64,000 nucleotides of DNA from Lepiota brunneoincarnata. Lineage: Eukaryota; Basidiomycota; Agaricomycetes; Agaricales; Agaricaceae. Position numbers and translations under genes: made by a program. Positions 9,893-21,338 of the stretch are shown one piece after another. The DNA lies in the NCBI GenBank assembly GCA_023014365.1, contig JAEBUN010000047.1, forward strand, positions 186,001-250,000, given 5' to 3'. Within the stretch, counting starts at the first letter, position 1. The number at the start of each line of letters is the position of its first letter. The notes under the pieces are model-generated. The model was not told the DNA's origin. It ran no database searches and saw nothing but the letters and a program-made list of their open reading frames with translations.

Positions 9893-12041
9893 TCATCCAA
9901 TCCATCGATTGGGCGTCAAGTCCAGCATTATCGCGTTAGCCCCGCAGCTACTGAAGCTGCGCCAGTTCACCGACCATACCATTCTTGTCCACTCCTGGGC
10001 TTGTTCCTCGCGACTCGAACAGCCATCCCATTTTTGTTCGCCACCTGCTCCTGGGTTTATCGCTCTTCTGCTCCAGTCCCTGCCGTTCGCTAGGACAATA
10101 GTCAACTTCTGAATCACGCTAAATTCTATGTGTGCGTCGTTATCTTCTGTGGGTGTCGGCGATTCAGAAACCTCGTCAAGGTCATCATTGCTGCGGTCCC
10201 TGAACTGGCTGGCGTCGAGTACATATGGGAGGGGAACGACTCTATCAAGGCGGTATTGATCCATGTTACCGATATGTTCGTTGTCGAGACGATCTGGTAA
10301 AACGAAATATCAACACAGATTGTAGGCAAACTCTTTGCGGGATATACTTACAGAAGCTCCATTGAACCCGACGCAACATCTCCAGAAATCCAACAATAAA
10401 TGTACGAATCAAGATATTCGGGCCTTGTTCCGGTATGTAGATAACCCAGGCAAAGTGGAGGAGACAGTTGGTCACCTAGAGGCAACGGCTGTCAGCTGTT
10501 CTAGATCTCTAACCCCACCCAGCATTAAACTCACCATGGATAAGTAGTATACCTGAAAAGCATCAGTCAATCCCCGTACTTTCGACCATCCATCGTGGGA
10601 CTCACGTATATGCGGTCCGAATAGCCGAGCTCATCACGAAGACGAAAATGCTTCACGCGACGCTGAAGCAAAGACCAGTCCATCATTAGGTCCTGGAGAA
10701 AATTGATTGGGGTCAGCACGATGTACGACCACAAGTAAAAGGCTCTTGCCCAACAGGTAGTATATGTAGAATATAGCCAATACACCCTACCTTGATGTCT
10801 CCACAGGTAATAGAATAAGCAGTTCATGATACCGGATCCATATTTCCCACCCTAACATGACATCAACCAAGATTGAAAGCTAGCGATAAAGTTAGAGTCG
10901 CTCACGTTAATCAAATGCGTGAGCAAGCCAGAGTCAGTGTAGCGCTTGATGCTCTGAGCCATGCGGACCAATAGCGGCAAAGCGGTAAGCGCGAAGGCAA
11001 CCGGCCAAGCACTCGACCCATTCGTGCAGGTGCTCCAGTCTACTTGGAAACCTTGAACGCATACACAGACAACTGTGTATAGATTAGACAGAGTGAATAC
11101 CAAACTGCAAAATTGATCGCTAGAGAATGGTTCCATCATCAGACGTCTTCTGTGATACACAAAGACCTGGTTCACCCTAGCCAGAAATCAGTGAACTGCG
11201 AAAAGATACGTTAGTGGGACAGGCGACGAGAAGTCACGTAGGAAAGATAGTTGCTTATACACACCTCAACACGTCGGGTCCATGACATGAAAAGCCTCCC
11301 GATAGCTCCAAGCAGCCAGAACCGAGAGGAGCGGAATAAGAGCGGTAGCGGGTCAAGCAGTATTGCAGCAGAGAGCGTGATCCAGACAAGGGGCCATAGT
11401 GTTGGTGAAATGTGTGGAGATCCAATATGAGCGAATGATAGCAACAAAGCATAACACAGTGTCGCAAACATGAAGCTAGGAATCTGTGATCGAAGTCAGC
11501 AGCATATTCCGCAACTCTTGGCCAAGAGCTTGCCTCGTAATACTGTCGATAGTCTATTCGCCTTTGAGCATCCAATCCTGGTCGAAGCAAGTCACGAGTC
11601 TGGACGCGTCAACGTTGTCCGTCGCTCACCGAGAATGAAGGTGTAATTGATGCCATGCCTCTCCCTGACAAGGAAATTGAGTCCAATAAGCAGAGAATAA
11701 ACAACGGGTACAAGAAATATGCCATAAATGAACAGTAACGCATCCCAGCCAAGAATTTCGGCTTGTGTTTCTTTCCGCGTACCTAGCGATAACCGTGAGT
11801 CAGCTCGGGATTGTATCATTTGACCAGAAAGCCACATACTGTAATATGAACCACACGCCAAGGCTGGTATCGCCGCTCCAATCATAATTCCAGAGCGGAA
11901 GGTGCTGAAATAGTGGGTTTCCCGTTGGATGCCTTCAGAGAGGCGGTTCATTGTCTTCATTAAACCGGTACCGGAGATAGTACGCTGAGAATGGGCCCGG
12001 ATTTTATTGAAGAAAGGGAGACGTGCAGAAGGCTTGGGCAT
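9893..12041 (-). CDS. SYG1/XPR1-like EXS-domain protein, chimeric copy C
   Basis: EXS-domain membrane protein of the SYG1/XPR1 family, whose members export inorganic phosphate and act in phosphate sensing. At least nine exons can be followed, including 11630..12041, 11534..11577, 11265..11483, 11176..11195 and 10906..11119. Hallmarks in order: WDALLFIYG, GINYTFILG, PLPLLFRSSRFWLL, DQFCSLVFTLSNLY, SIKRYTDSGLLTHLIN, YYLWRHQG, DLMMDWSLL, WVIYIPEQGPNILIRTF and DNEHIGNMDQYR. The intron at 11484-11533 has a GC donor. No SPX-domain sequence is visible upstream of the ATG at 12041, so the copy is probably 5'-truncated. At 10106 the frame runs after IQK into spacer DNA and adds about 71 foreign residues before the stop at 9893. 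Expression and function are uncertain. Confidence 0.75.
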
Positions 12042-12805
12042 ATGGTTCGCGCATCTCCATCATCCTTGGAAGTTTCAGTGTACTTTGATCAATACAAGTT
12101 GCTCACGATAAGCCCTCAGGAAGCCTTGAGTGACCTTGAATGGTATATTTTCCCAGTCATATGCTATTCCTGGGCCAGTGTCTGTCGCATGTCTCGGTCT
12201 TTAGGGAGCTATTGTATTCCCAGCAGAACTCAGTTTGCAAGGTTTTTTCCGCTTTGGTGGCGGTGTGACTGGTTCTGATACCATCTTGCAAGGAGATTGG
12301 TTCTGAAATATCAGCCTTCTGCCACTCGTACGTCGAAGCTGCTGAATGAGGATGGCGGTAGATGATTATCACCTATTATTGTTGAACGAATTTGTTCGGG
12401 TATGCCCGGGAACGCATCAAGCCGTGATGCTGAGGTCGGTCCAAGAAAAGAGTCAAAGAGAGCAAGCGGTCTCATCACTTGAGGGAAAACATGATATGAT
12501 CATCAAGAGCAGTACTGATGCTGCTCGTTAGGGATTAGTCTTGAGTAAAATTCTTTGTATCCTTCTCAGCACAAAATATTCATGTGCGGACGAACTTAAA
12601 TAGAACTCTTCTCGTAATGACAATGTTTATTTTTCCACGCTCCCCTTGTTACTCACTCAGCATCACAAGCACACTCCTATAGCAATCTCCGTCATACAGA
12701 ACTCTGCACATACCAACCCACCCCACCATCTACAACACAGAGGCTTCCTTCCACAACTCAGCACCAGGTAACATATCTTCCAAGGCACAGCACAAAATGG
12801 GAACA
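12042..12805. other. Spacer between SYG1-C and FunK1-C
   Basis: About 760 bases repeated in units A and B. It contains the shared 3' flank of FunK1 and sequence upstream of the SYG1 fragment. Short frames differ between the copies. Nothing resembling the SPX domain expected upstream of an EXS domain is found on the minus strand. Confidence 0.6.
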
Positions 12806-15316
12806 TTACGTTTTAGATGTTTTCGGTCTTTTGGGCCGGGAAGCGGGGGTAGGAGAGTCAGCTCCACTTGGCTCTATGACCTGCTCGGGAGCCCCACTGG
12901 CACTCCGGGGGCGTTTGGAGGTTGAGGTGCCAGGGAGTGGATACAGTTGAACCTGGCCAGAGTCATCTCTCGCCTCCATGAATTCTTGGATGACTTGAGT
13001 GTGAATATCCTGGAAAGCGGCTTGATTGATCTCCGGGTCCGCCTCAGCCATTACATAGCGGTCCACAAGTCGTTGCCTGACAAATTCCACTTGCAATCCA
13101 ATACCTCGGAAAGATTCCGGGAGATGAGGTAAAGCCTGGAAAAGGATTCGCTCCACCCGCAGTACCTCCATACGCCCAACATGAAAAAGATGCCCTGGGA
13201 AAAATGATTGTGCACAGCCAGCCTGTTTCTCCACGGACGTGTTCACGATTTCATCTTTATCATCTCGGTGAGTGAATACCATCCACAATGCTATCCACCA
13301 CATCGACTCAAGATCATGCAGTGGGTTATAACGAAAAACTGGTGGAGGTCGAAATACAAAATTTTTCCGGGTGGCTTGCACTCGAGGCAGGAAGAGATAT
13401 TCTTCACGTTCAACCTCAACCGCCATGAAGTCGAGTGTGCCCTGTATTGGTGTGTATGAGAAGTTAGAACGACTACCTGATGGTCATGGCGTACCGTACG
13501 AATATCATGGGAGCTCTGTTGACTCATCTTTTTCGTGTACTCCAAGTCGCTCAACTTACCATTCCCATTGAACACAAGAAGATTCCCGGCACTGACATCA
13601 CGGTGCACCCATCCATATTTATGTAACAGCTCAAGTGCTGATAGGGCCAATAAAGGTCTCGTTGGTAGCCATTGTTTAGGCAATAAAAAAGGCATACCTT
13701 TCGTCCCATCCATCAAGCTCTGAAACACCGTGGCAAGACTTTTCACAGAATGTATTGCCTCCGCGACCTCTTTGTACACAATGCGATAATGGACTTTGGC
13801 ACTGTAACGGTGGTGACTTGCATGACGTCGTCGCGATCGCCTGGTGCATCCACCAAGGGGATGGACCCAGTACTTGCGGTAGTTTCGGACCGACCCACTG
13901 GCTTCCGAAGTAAAAACCGGTCATTGGAGGGAACTTCAAAACGACGCAACATGAGGTCCTGTGTGTGATCCGTTTGGTTATTGATGAGAACGTCTCCGTG
14001 GTGGAGCACAGTCATAAAGTATTGTCCAATGAGACCTTTATCTTGCTCGTTAGCCTCGTCTTCGAGTCTCTGGCGAGTCTCTCCTTCACGATCACGATCA
14101 TGATCAACCCAGACATCCTTGAGAGCAACCGGGTCGCCTTCTACCTTGTTAGTGTTGCGATTAAGCATGCGAGCCTTGAAAACCCGTGTTCCCCTGCCGC
14201 GCAGAGCATCAGTGGCGAAGTCAGACAGAATCCCCTCCGTGCGATACACGATCGGAACAATTTGACCAGAAATACGCGCATGAACCGTGATATCGAAATG
14301 GTCTTGGTCGGCTCCGGGTACTCGGCGCATGGTAGGGTCCCATCCAACAATTTCCGGCGTCGAGTAGGCAACCGATAGAACGAAACGAATGAGCGGATCG
14401 CGATCCTATGAAGTTGATTAATGCGAAGTTTATACGTATACGGTATTGCTCAACTCACCTGCATGAAATTGAACGACTTGGTGACAAATACCGTCGAGCG
14501 GCTCACAAACCACAGCCTCATGGAAGCGCTTTCTACAGTGAACCCGAACGTAAACCTGCGGCACGGATCATCACGCATGGTGTGATGCATGTTCCATATA
14601 ATCTTGCGCACGTTCTTTGTAACATAGTTGTATCAACCGAGGTTTATGCAGGCCTGTATAATTATACTTACATCATCAATATCATCCGGAGTCATTCCCT
14701 TCTTGTACTGCCCTGGGACAGCAACATCGGACCACTTGTGCCCGCTTTCCACGTTAGACTGGCGGGCAAAATAGCCGTCAGGACGCGACTTATTCCCGAG
14801 AGTGGAGATCGGGGCTCGGTGAGGATCGTCGTGGTACTGGAGGTATGGCGATCGAACGAGGCCGCTACAATCAATGATATTTTTGAAGACCACTCCGAGG
14901 GGTTGGAAGGCGCCGGGCTCGCGTAAGTCAGAGTTTACAAGATTGTTTGAGAAGGCAGTCCATCGGTTGTCTTGCACATGTCGTCTCGCAATAAGCCTTT
15001 GGGTAATTGCCATTAACTCGATACCGTCAACCTTTGGAGCCGCTTTGTCCAAGAAGAATTCCACGGTGACCTCCGGAATATAGCTACCCAGATCGTTCAT
15101 GATAACGGCGCGTTTCTGGTCCAAGTCGCCTTTTCGGTAAGCCCCGCTGGATGTGTGTTTGGGAACAGCCAGAGTGTCGGGTTTCAGCTGCGAGTCACGG
15201 CGTGGAGGGGTTTGTGGGTCTGGCATGGCGTTGGTTGAGGGGACGCCCGTCCAGACAGCATTTAAGTCAAGCCTGGGCCCCGTAAGAATCTTCCAATTGC
15301 AGTTACAGGGCGTCAA
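12806..15316 (-). pseudogene. FunK1-type kinase, copy C, frameshifted
   Basis: Third FunK1 paralogue with the same five-exon layout. Compared with copies A and B one base is missing from a CCC run at about 13840, inside exon 3 just after the IPLVDAPG segment. The frame is lost before the HRD loop and resumes as an open frame from about 13779 downstream. The first ATG used in copies A and B is also changed (MWK to NWK), and there is a small insertion in the N-terminal exon; the next ATG is at 15226. The HRDVSAGN and DLEY motifs survive downstream. It is either a recent pseudogene or a single-base sequencing error. Confidence 0.8.
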
Positions 15317-15966
15317 AGCTCATATCTAATCCATCGATTGGGCGTCCGGGGGGCATAATCTAAGCCTCTTCCACTGGAGAGGATCCCGAATCTGATAATA
15401 TCACTACTGGTCTAGAAGGTTAAGTAAATTAGCCCCGCAGCTACTGAAGCTGCGCAAGTTCACCGACCATTCCTTTCTCGTCCACTCCTGGGCTTGTTCC
15501 TCGCGACTCGAGCAGCCATCCCACTTTTGTTCGTCACCTGCTCCTGGGTTTATCGCCCTTCTGTTCTAGTCCCTGCCACCATCGAACCTCGTGGTGCTTC
15601 CCTGCCACCAGTCATCGATGTGCGAAATTCGTTCATTCTAGCCGTTCGCTAGGACAATAGTCAATTTGACGCCACGAACGCCCCCGCACCTCTTCGCACA
15701 CTTGGCCTCGACCCTAAAGTAATGGACCATCGTATACGTCTGTTGCGCTGCGATCGCACCAGGTCGTATGGAGTTTAGCTCCTTCAAAACCTCGCCGAAC
15801 CTGCCCTCTTTTGTTTCTGCCCTCACTGCCACGGTTAGCACAACCTTGTGGATCTCACGTGTGTTGAAGGCTCGAACTGGAGAAACGGATCCGTATGACG
15901 GGCATCAATATCAATGAAATAAGAAAACAAGATGGAATAAGGAATATAACAGCAGTAGGAATGATC
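15317..15966. other. Spacer between FunK1-C and PCNA-C
   Basis: Carries the conserved open stretch 15638-15841, which matches 3383-3575 and has no ATG; in this copy it is ended by the insertion at about 15575-15640. A second unique insertion lies at about 15335-15430. No recognisable domain. It should include the PCNA 3' untranslated region and the FunK1 promoter. Confidence 0.5.
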
Positions 15967-17220
15967 TCACTCATCGCCGATCTTCGGCGCCAGATAGTAA
16001 CGAATATAACCCCCCCCAAATTCATACGCAACCTGCAGAGACACGTGTCAGCTCCAACAAAGAGAGGGGAGTCGTCAACATACGAGTAGTGGGACGTCAT
16101 TGCTCATCATGAGTTGTACCCTGGTTGAGAGATTGGAGCTCTTGGAGAAGTTCACGAGATATTTGAGGGAGAACGTGAGGGACACGTGTTGATTCATTTC
16201 AACTCTGACGCCCTGATCATCTTCTTCTGATTTTTTTGAGGTCTTTGCCTTTTTGCTCGGTTTTGATGAGTCATTGACCTTGATTCCTGATGAGCACAAG
16301 GGAGCGCACATGGGGACATACGGTGGCGACGGACCTTTTTGCGCTTCTTGCCATTTGCCCCTTCCTCCTCCTCCTCCTCCCCCTCTTGTTCCTCCTCCCC
16401 TTCTCCGTCCGAATCAGGCCTGAACTCCTGCTCCTGGTCGTCCATCTCGACATCGGCATCTTTTTCCTTCTTGACCTTGGTCTTCTTGCCTGCGCCCTCC
16501 TCGTCCTCGCCCTCCTCTTCTTCAGACTTGCCTTGGACCTTGCCAATCTTACCCTCGGAATCCTTGAGGAGAATGTTCCCGTTGGCAGCTTCACCCTCGC
16601 TTGTGAACCGAACACCTTCCTTGCTGACCTCGATACGCACACTCTCGCCAAGTTGAGACAGATCACGGACGATGCGAGTGAATTCAGCCGACGGCATAAT
16701 CACCCGCGATTCGTACTCGGTTTCAGGAATAGTCAGCTGATCGGAATCGATGTCCATCAACTTCATGTCGTACTCAGCGATACGATCCGTGTCTGTGGAA
16801 TGATCAATTTGAGAGGGAAGCGATATAAAGAGAGCAGAACACACACTTTTCGCCTCGTACACTAGATTTAACACGTCTGCCTCGTCTGCCGCTTTCAGTG
16901 TGCAAATATCGTCGTCCTTGGCGCACTTGAGTACTTTGGTGAGACTGGTAAGGTTGACGCCGAGCGGCATGGGTCTATCGCAGCGGTAACGTTTGAAACC
17001 GGCTGCTTCAAGGTGAGCAGCGACGAGCGCGACGTGTGAGTTGTCCATGGCTTGGAGGGTGATGCCTTCTTCATTGCACTCAAAATTAGCGTCCGACACG
17101 AGCTCCTTGATGGCTGGCAAGGTTGGAGAGAGTTAGTCAGGATCATGACTGAAGCAGTAGTGCCTTACCGTCGAGGAGTTTCTTGAGCGTTCCCGCCTCC
17201 TGCAGCTTGGCTTCTAGCAT
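15967..17220 (-). CDS. PCNA (DNA sliding clamp) with a long charged insert
   Basis: Homotrimeric sliding clamp for DNA replication and repair. Model: 17169..17220, 16847..17113, 16792 down to 16335, 16278 down to 16084, 16032 down to 15967; about 345 residues against about 258-261 in most eukaryotes. The N-terminus [16 protein letters not shown], the IDCL ([13 protein letters not shown], about 117-129) and the C-terminal [10 protein letters not shown] are canonical. A lysine occupies position 164, matching the ubiquitin/SUMO site. The extra length is an insert at about residues 183-281, very rich in Glu, Asp and Lys, placed in the loop after NGNILL. The exon 3/4 junction is uncertain: a 35-nt intron with gtatgt and cag gives 7 more residues. 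Introns 1, 2 and 4 are well supported. Confidence 0.9.
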
Positions 17221-18025
17221 GGTGTTTGGTAGGTAAATGGGTTTCAAGGACGCGTCTCCCCAATCATCGCGTCTAGTCACACGTGTCACTGTCACGCATC
17301 TATGAACCCCCCCTGTCGTGATCTTCAATGTTACACACTGGCACTTCTCAAGGCTTCGTCCACCCCAATGGTGATGAGAGCGGCCCGTACAGCGCTATGC
17401 GCCAGGTTGAGCAGATAGCGCTCATCCCTGGTATTCATAATCTTGGGTAGCAATGAATCCTATGTTCCGAGCAACTCTCACAAAACCGAAATATGTACTT
17501 GGCCCGAGGTCAATGCCTCGAGATTTTAGCCCCAGAGACCTCCAACGAGAATTGTGGGAAGACCGTGTTCTAGAGCTCCTAGACTATCCCAGACGCGAAT
17601 CGTCCGTTTCTTGGGGTACCTAGGGCATATAAGAGTTAATGGTTATGCTCTTGCTCAGCTACTCATGAATGCATGATCATATACAGTCAATCAATGTTTT
17701 TCGCAAGTTGATGCAAAGGAGGTATATTATCGCTACAAAAGAGTCACGGGAAAGAACGGAAGCATAGGCGGGAGTGATATGGTTATTGACCAATGCGGAG
17801 CAAGTACGTTCCCAACCAGGGTACAAGTGGGCATTGGGCCAGCTTGCGCGAAAGACAGTGGCTGAGACGAGTCAAATGATCCCAGACGACGTTGCGCCCA
17901 CAAGCAAAGTAGTTGTATTTTATGATATAAACGGGAACTTGATTACTGTTGAAGCTTATGATACATCTAGAACGTTACACAGACCCGATTCCAGTCTCGC
18001 CCCCAGCCATCAAGGGGTGCTGAAA
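17221..18025. other. Right flank of the duplication with a weak open frame
   Basis: This includes the PCNA promoter region, since the ATG lies at 17220. A plus-strand frame at 17774-18070 (98 codons) starts with GTG; its first ATG is at 17876. It has no recognisable domain or signal and may be chance. Nothing else is visible in the stretch. Confidence 0.35.
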
Positions 18026-18943
18026 TCATCGAGACCGAGCAATAATGGATATCCATGGCCGTGGAAATAGATCAACATGAGGGCTAAGGGAGGATGCCGT
18101 CTCTTCGGCTTGACAGGTGTACCCACTCAGGGAAAAGGTGGAAGGGGTGCAAGACAATGAGGAAGCCGAGTACATTGTAGCATCATCGGAATCGCTATCA
18201 TCATTATCGGGAGGGGAGTCGAGCCTCGATATAGCACACCCCCGGTGTTGGTCGACGTCAACGTTTGCAGGAATCCGATCTGAGTCGTCAGGGGAGATGT
18301 ATATAGGTAGCGGAGGCCGCCTGCGGACAGAGTGCCGTGACAAGTCAGAGTATAGTGGAGATGGGGAGCGACTCGTGAAGGCGTATCGATCCGCACCAGA
18401 AGTCGCGGTGCTGAACACTGTGAGGGCTTTGGGAGTATAGGAGTAGTCTGCGACGCACCTCTTGGTGCAGACAGGAGATCTGCGCGCTGTGTTTGCTCTA
18501 TCGAGACTCGGTGAATGAAAAGGTAGACCTTGGGGCGGAACAGAAGCACGGATAGTAGCGTCGGTCTCGTGTATTGGGGGGTGGGTATTTGGCATTGTGA
18601 CGATGGGGTAGTCAAAAGTAGACGAGGATAGGATGTTCGGCCTGCGTTGACACTAGGATCCGTGAGTTGAGGTTGGCTGAAAGCAAGGGAACGAAATACA
18701 TGAAGTTTCCTGACAGCGGTCTGGGACCAGCGCAGACCGTCCAGATCGTGGAATTCAAACCTAACAGACATGAATGAGTCAAACAGTAAGCGCCGTTGTT
18801 CCTATCACGCAAGGTTCAGACGCCGTAATACTAGACTAGCGATAGACACTTACCTCTGTCATGGACAGTCCTTCTGCGTCTTCTATATACTGTTCCTTTT
18901 CGAGTTCAAGGAGGCGGTTCCTGCGGAGTTGTTGACGGGACAT
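18026..18943 (-). CDS. Hypothetical Ser/Pro-rich protein, exon limits uncertain
   Basis: The long minus-strand frame 18026-18595 encodes a low-complexity, Ser/Pro/Asp-rich sequence with an acidic patch (PPDNDDSDSDD), resembling a disordered regulatory protein. An upstream ATG at 18943 begins a charged 30-residue stretch (SRQQLRRNRLLELEKEQ) ending at a good gtaagt donor at 18853. It could be exon 1, but I could not join it in phase to the long frame. Another open frame overlaps at 18127-18771. Function unknown. The ATG at 18595 is a possible alternative start. Confidence 0.4.
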
Positions 18944-19567
18944 TATTTGACAGCAGGAGAACCACAGCCACACACGACTTGATGGATAGACGCGTGACCG
19001 TGGCAAACACGTGACCACCCTATTCGAGGCACCGCCTCTTCCCGATTAGATATGGGGATTCCACGCCACGCTATGCTCGACCTAAGTCTCTTCGTTGGCC
19101 ATTACCCGGTCGACGGATTGCTCAGTTCATACCAACACGGCCATACAGTAAGTCGATATCATTTTACATTATCCATCACTGCGCCAACAGGCAAGAAATT
19201 TCTACGTGATAAACGTTATCTTGATTTTGTCAGTTCAATGTCGCAGGGCCACTGGAACGCTTGGACTGGACGATTTGGCAAAATCCAGCACTCTCTGTAA
19301 TGAAGTTGACCTTGCCATTCGGTTGGGTCTGACCGCCAATGTTGGTCAAGTCCTCAATGCCATGGCATCCGGCAAAGAGAGCACAAGTAAAGAGTGTGCT
19401 CCCATTCTGTTATCAGACACATTAGAATTGCATGGTTCAGGGCGCAACGAGCTAATACTTACCTTGCTGTTATTGTCATGGTACACTTGGGTGCCGTGGG
19501 TCAGAGTTGAGTAGGCAGACCGGTGAACATGGACATACGATTCGCAAAGCGGCAAGCAGGAACCGAA
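18944..19567. other. Intergenic, no gene recognised
   Basis: Only short frames without family resemblance. The plus-strand frame 19052-19300 and the minus-strand frame 19346-19555 look like chance. Confidence 0.4.
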
Positions 19568-19816
19568 TCACAGAATCCAAGGCAGTCTGAGAGAGAAAGA
19601 TTCAGCATGTACAACGAAAGCGTGTTTTATCATGGGGAGGGTGATCGCACCTCCGGCGGTCGGAACGAGGTCAAATGTAAGGTAATCGTCTCCCTCGACA
19701 GCCCCAGTTCGGGCAAAAAAGCTCAAATCATAACCAGCCTGAGGGAGGGCTGCTACGCTTGCGATAGCAGCAGCGAAAGTGACCGAGAATGTGACTTTCG
19801 ATGCGGGCAGCTGCAT
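19568..19816 (-). CDS. Putative small secreted protein
   Basis: ATG at 19816 opens an N-terminus with a typical secretion signal: a short polar start, then FSVTFAAAIASVAALPQAG with an Ala-Leu-Pro junction near residue 24. The following residues (YDLSFFARTGAVEGDDYLTF) are not from a family I know. The frame ends after 82 codons, but a possible donor (gtacat) just after KHAFV suggests more exons towards lower coordinates. Treat the 3' end as provisional. Confidence 0.4.
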   Translation of the reverse strand: MQLPASKVTFSVTFAAAIASVAALPQAGYDLSFFARTGAVEGDDYLTFDLVPTAGGAITLPMIKHAFVVHAESFSLRLPWIL

Positions 19817-19829
19817 TTTTAGAATCTCG

Positions 19830-20659
19830 GTACAGATCAGGTTGGACGGAAGGGATATTGCTGACGGAAACAGCTAGCAAAACGCCCGGTCTTTTATAGC
19901 CCTCCACTTATATGATGAGAAAGTTTGAACATACGGATAATACACCATATAGAACAGGTCTTACCGTCCTGGTACTGCTGTTCCGTGCAGCTTCGATTCT
20001 GTACCCTGGTTGAACGCGAGGTACAGATTCGCATGTTCGGCTGTCAATCTTCAATGCGGCAGGACCAGTTCCTATTTTACAAGCCGGCAAAACAATGAAG
20101 AACTATGACACTCCAAGTTTCTTTCACATGAAAGCACCTTGGGATACCTCCAATACGAATCGAGTTTGCGTACCGGCGCGAGAAATATTTTGAACGAGAT
20201 GATCATATTCGATGCACTGGTCCCGCTTATTGCTAGTTGGGGTCAGGTGCAGAATGCGAGAAACTGGCAGGCGTCCGGGCTGTTGTATTTGGGCATGAAT
20301 TCTGGTGAATGTGACATCGGAAGAAGGAACAGGATGGAGATTTACAATACTCAGTATCAAAGGGGAAGCCCATCTATCTGGCCCCGACCCGGTGGGTAGA
20401 ATCAATTTCGAGGGATATAGCACACGGTCGCTGCCGTGAGGAATGAATGGTTCACCGAGCCACCGATCAGGCGTTTAGGGGTGGCAAGTGGTAAACGAAC
20501 AGCCATTTAGGGTCCGGTCTCATCTGTGCCTGTACCCCCAGCCTGATGCCCATCGGAATTGATGCTAACAGCTCAACTGGGAAGAGTTTCCCGGTATGAA
20601 TAGTCTCCTGATAATCAAAATACTGCTATAAGCCACCGAATTAACTACCTCCGATTCCT
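19830..20659. other. Intergenic, no gene recognised
   Basis: No convincing coding frame. The antisense pair of short frames at 20124-20423 lacks any domain. Confidence 0.4.
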
Positions 20660-21314
20660 GGGTGTGCTCTCCCTCTGCGCTCATCGCTCGCCGGTCGATT
20701 AGACATCCCATTCTTGTTCCACCACCGACTCCTGGGATTACTGCCTCTCCGCTTTCACCACCGCCGCCATGCCTCCTCACCAAGGCCACTGCTGGGCAAG
20801 TTGGATCCGGGAGGTTGGGAAGTGACGATGTGGGGAGGGGTATCTGTCGAGGAGGAAGAAGAATGGCTAGGTTGGATTGTGCATTGGCCAAGTGTTTGGC
20901 GGTGATGGAGGTGTTGGTGTTGAATGAATAGGTGATCGCATTTGCAGACGTTTTGGGAAAACTAGAGGGGATGGAGAGGAACGCGCACCCGGGATGTGGC
21001 AAGTGTCGACGGGAAGACACATGAATTCGAATGGGGTCACCAGGATAGAGGCACTGATCGACTACGAGTCAACGGAATCCACCAGAACCCGCAAGAACAG
21101 GCGTCCTGCAACGTCAAAATATCGATGATGAAACGGACATTGCTTTCCGTGTAGATGGGCGCTGGAGAGGTCAAAGACACTATTCCGCTTCGCGGCTTCT
21201 CTGTATTCTAGGAGTAAAATATCGAGGAGAAGGAGCGGTGTGTGTCTACTATATGTGAGGCAGAGAAGGGTGTCCTCGTGCAGTGTTTGATCGTTTGTTA
21301 TCAGCCGACGGTGT
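20660..21314 (-). pseudogene. Decayed TatD-family hydrolase fragment
   Basis: Minus-strand remains of the gene intact at 57308-58545. Bases 20880-20940 align with 57541-57600 (the ITYSSNTDTS... exon), and 21060-21250 with the first exon. The peptide YREAAKRNSVFDL matches YKGAAKHDNAFDL, and the upstream STLS-hRRLIT region aligns at 21300-21330. Frames are broken throughout and the middle exons are missing. The fragment ends where the intact F-box gene begins. Confidence 0.7.
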
Positions 21315-21338
21315 ATGGATAGCGTGGGAGTAAACATA

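Larger units (their letters stand above)
5880..10106. repeat. Tandem segmental duplication, unit B
   Basis: Second block: SYG1-B fragment, spacer, FunK1-B and part of the 3'-side spacer. It parallels unit A at an offset of 6708-6709 and unit C at about 5402. Its right boundary is sharp: at 10106/10107 sequence matching the FunK1-PCNA spacer passes directly into the last coding exon of the neighbouring SYG1 copy. Confidence 0.92.
11340..17340. repeat. Tandem segmental duplication, unit C
   Basis: Third and most complete block: 5' exons of SYG1-C, spacer, FunK1-C, spacer and the full PCNA gene. Relative to unit A the FunK1-PCNA spacer has two extra pieces, at about 15335-15430 and 15575-15640. 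Unit C is the only one with PCNA exons 1 and 2, so it, or a lost relative, is the likely donor of the PCNA fragment in unit A. Confidence 0.92.
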
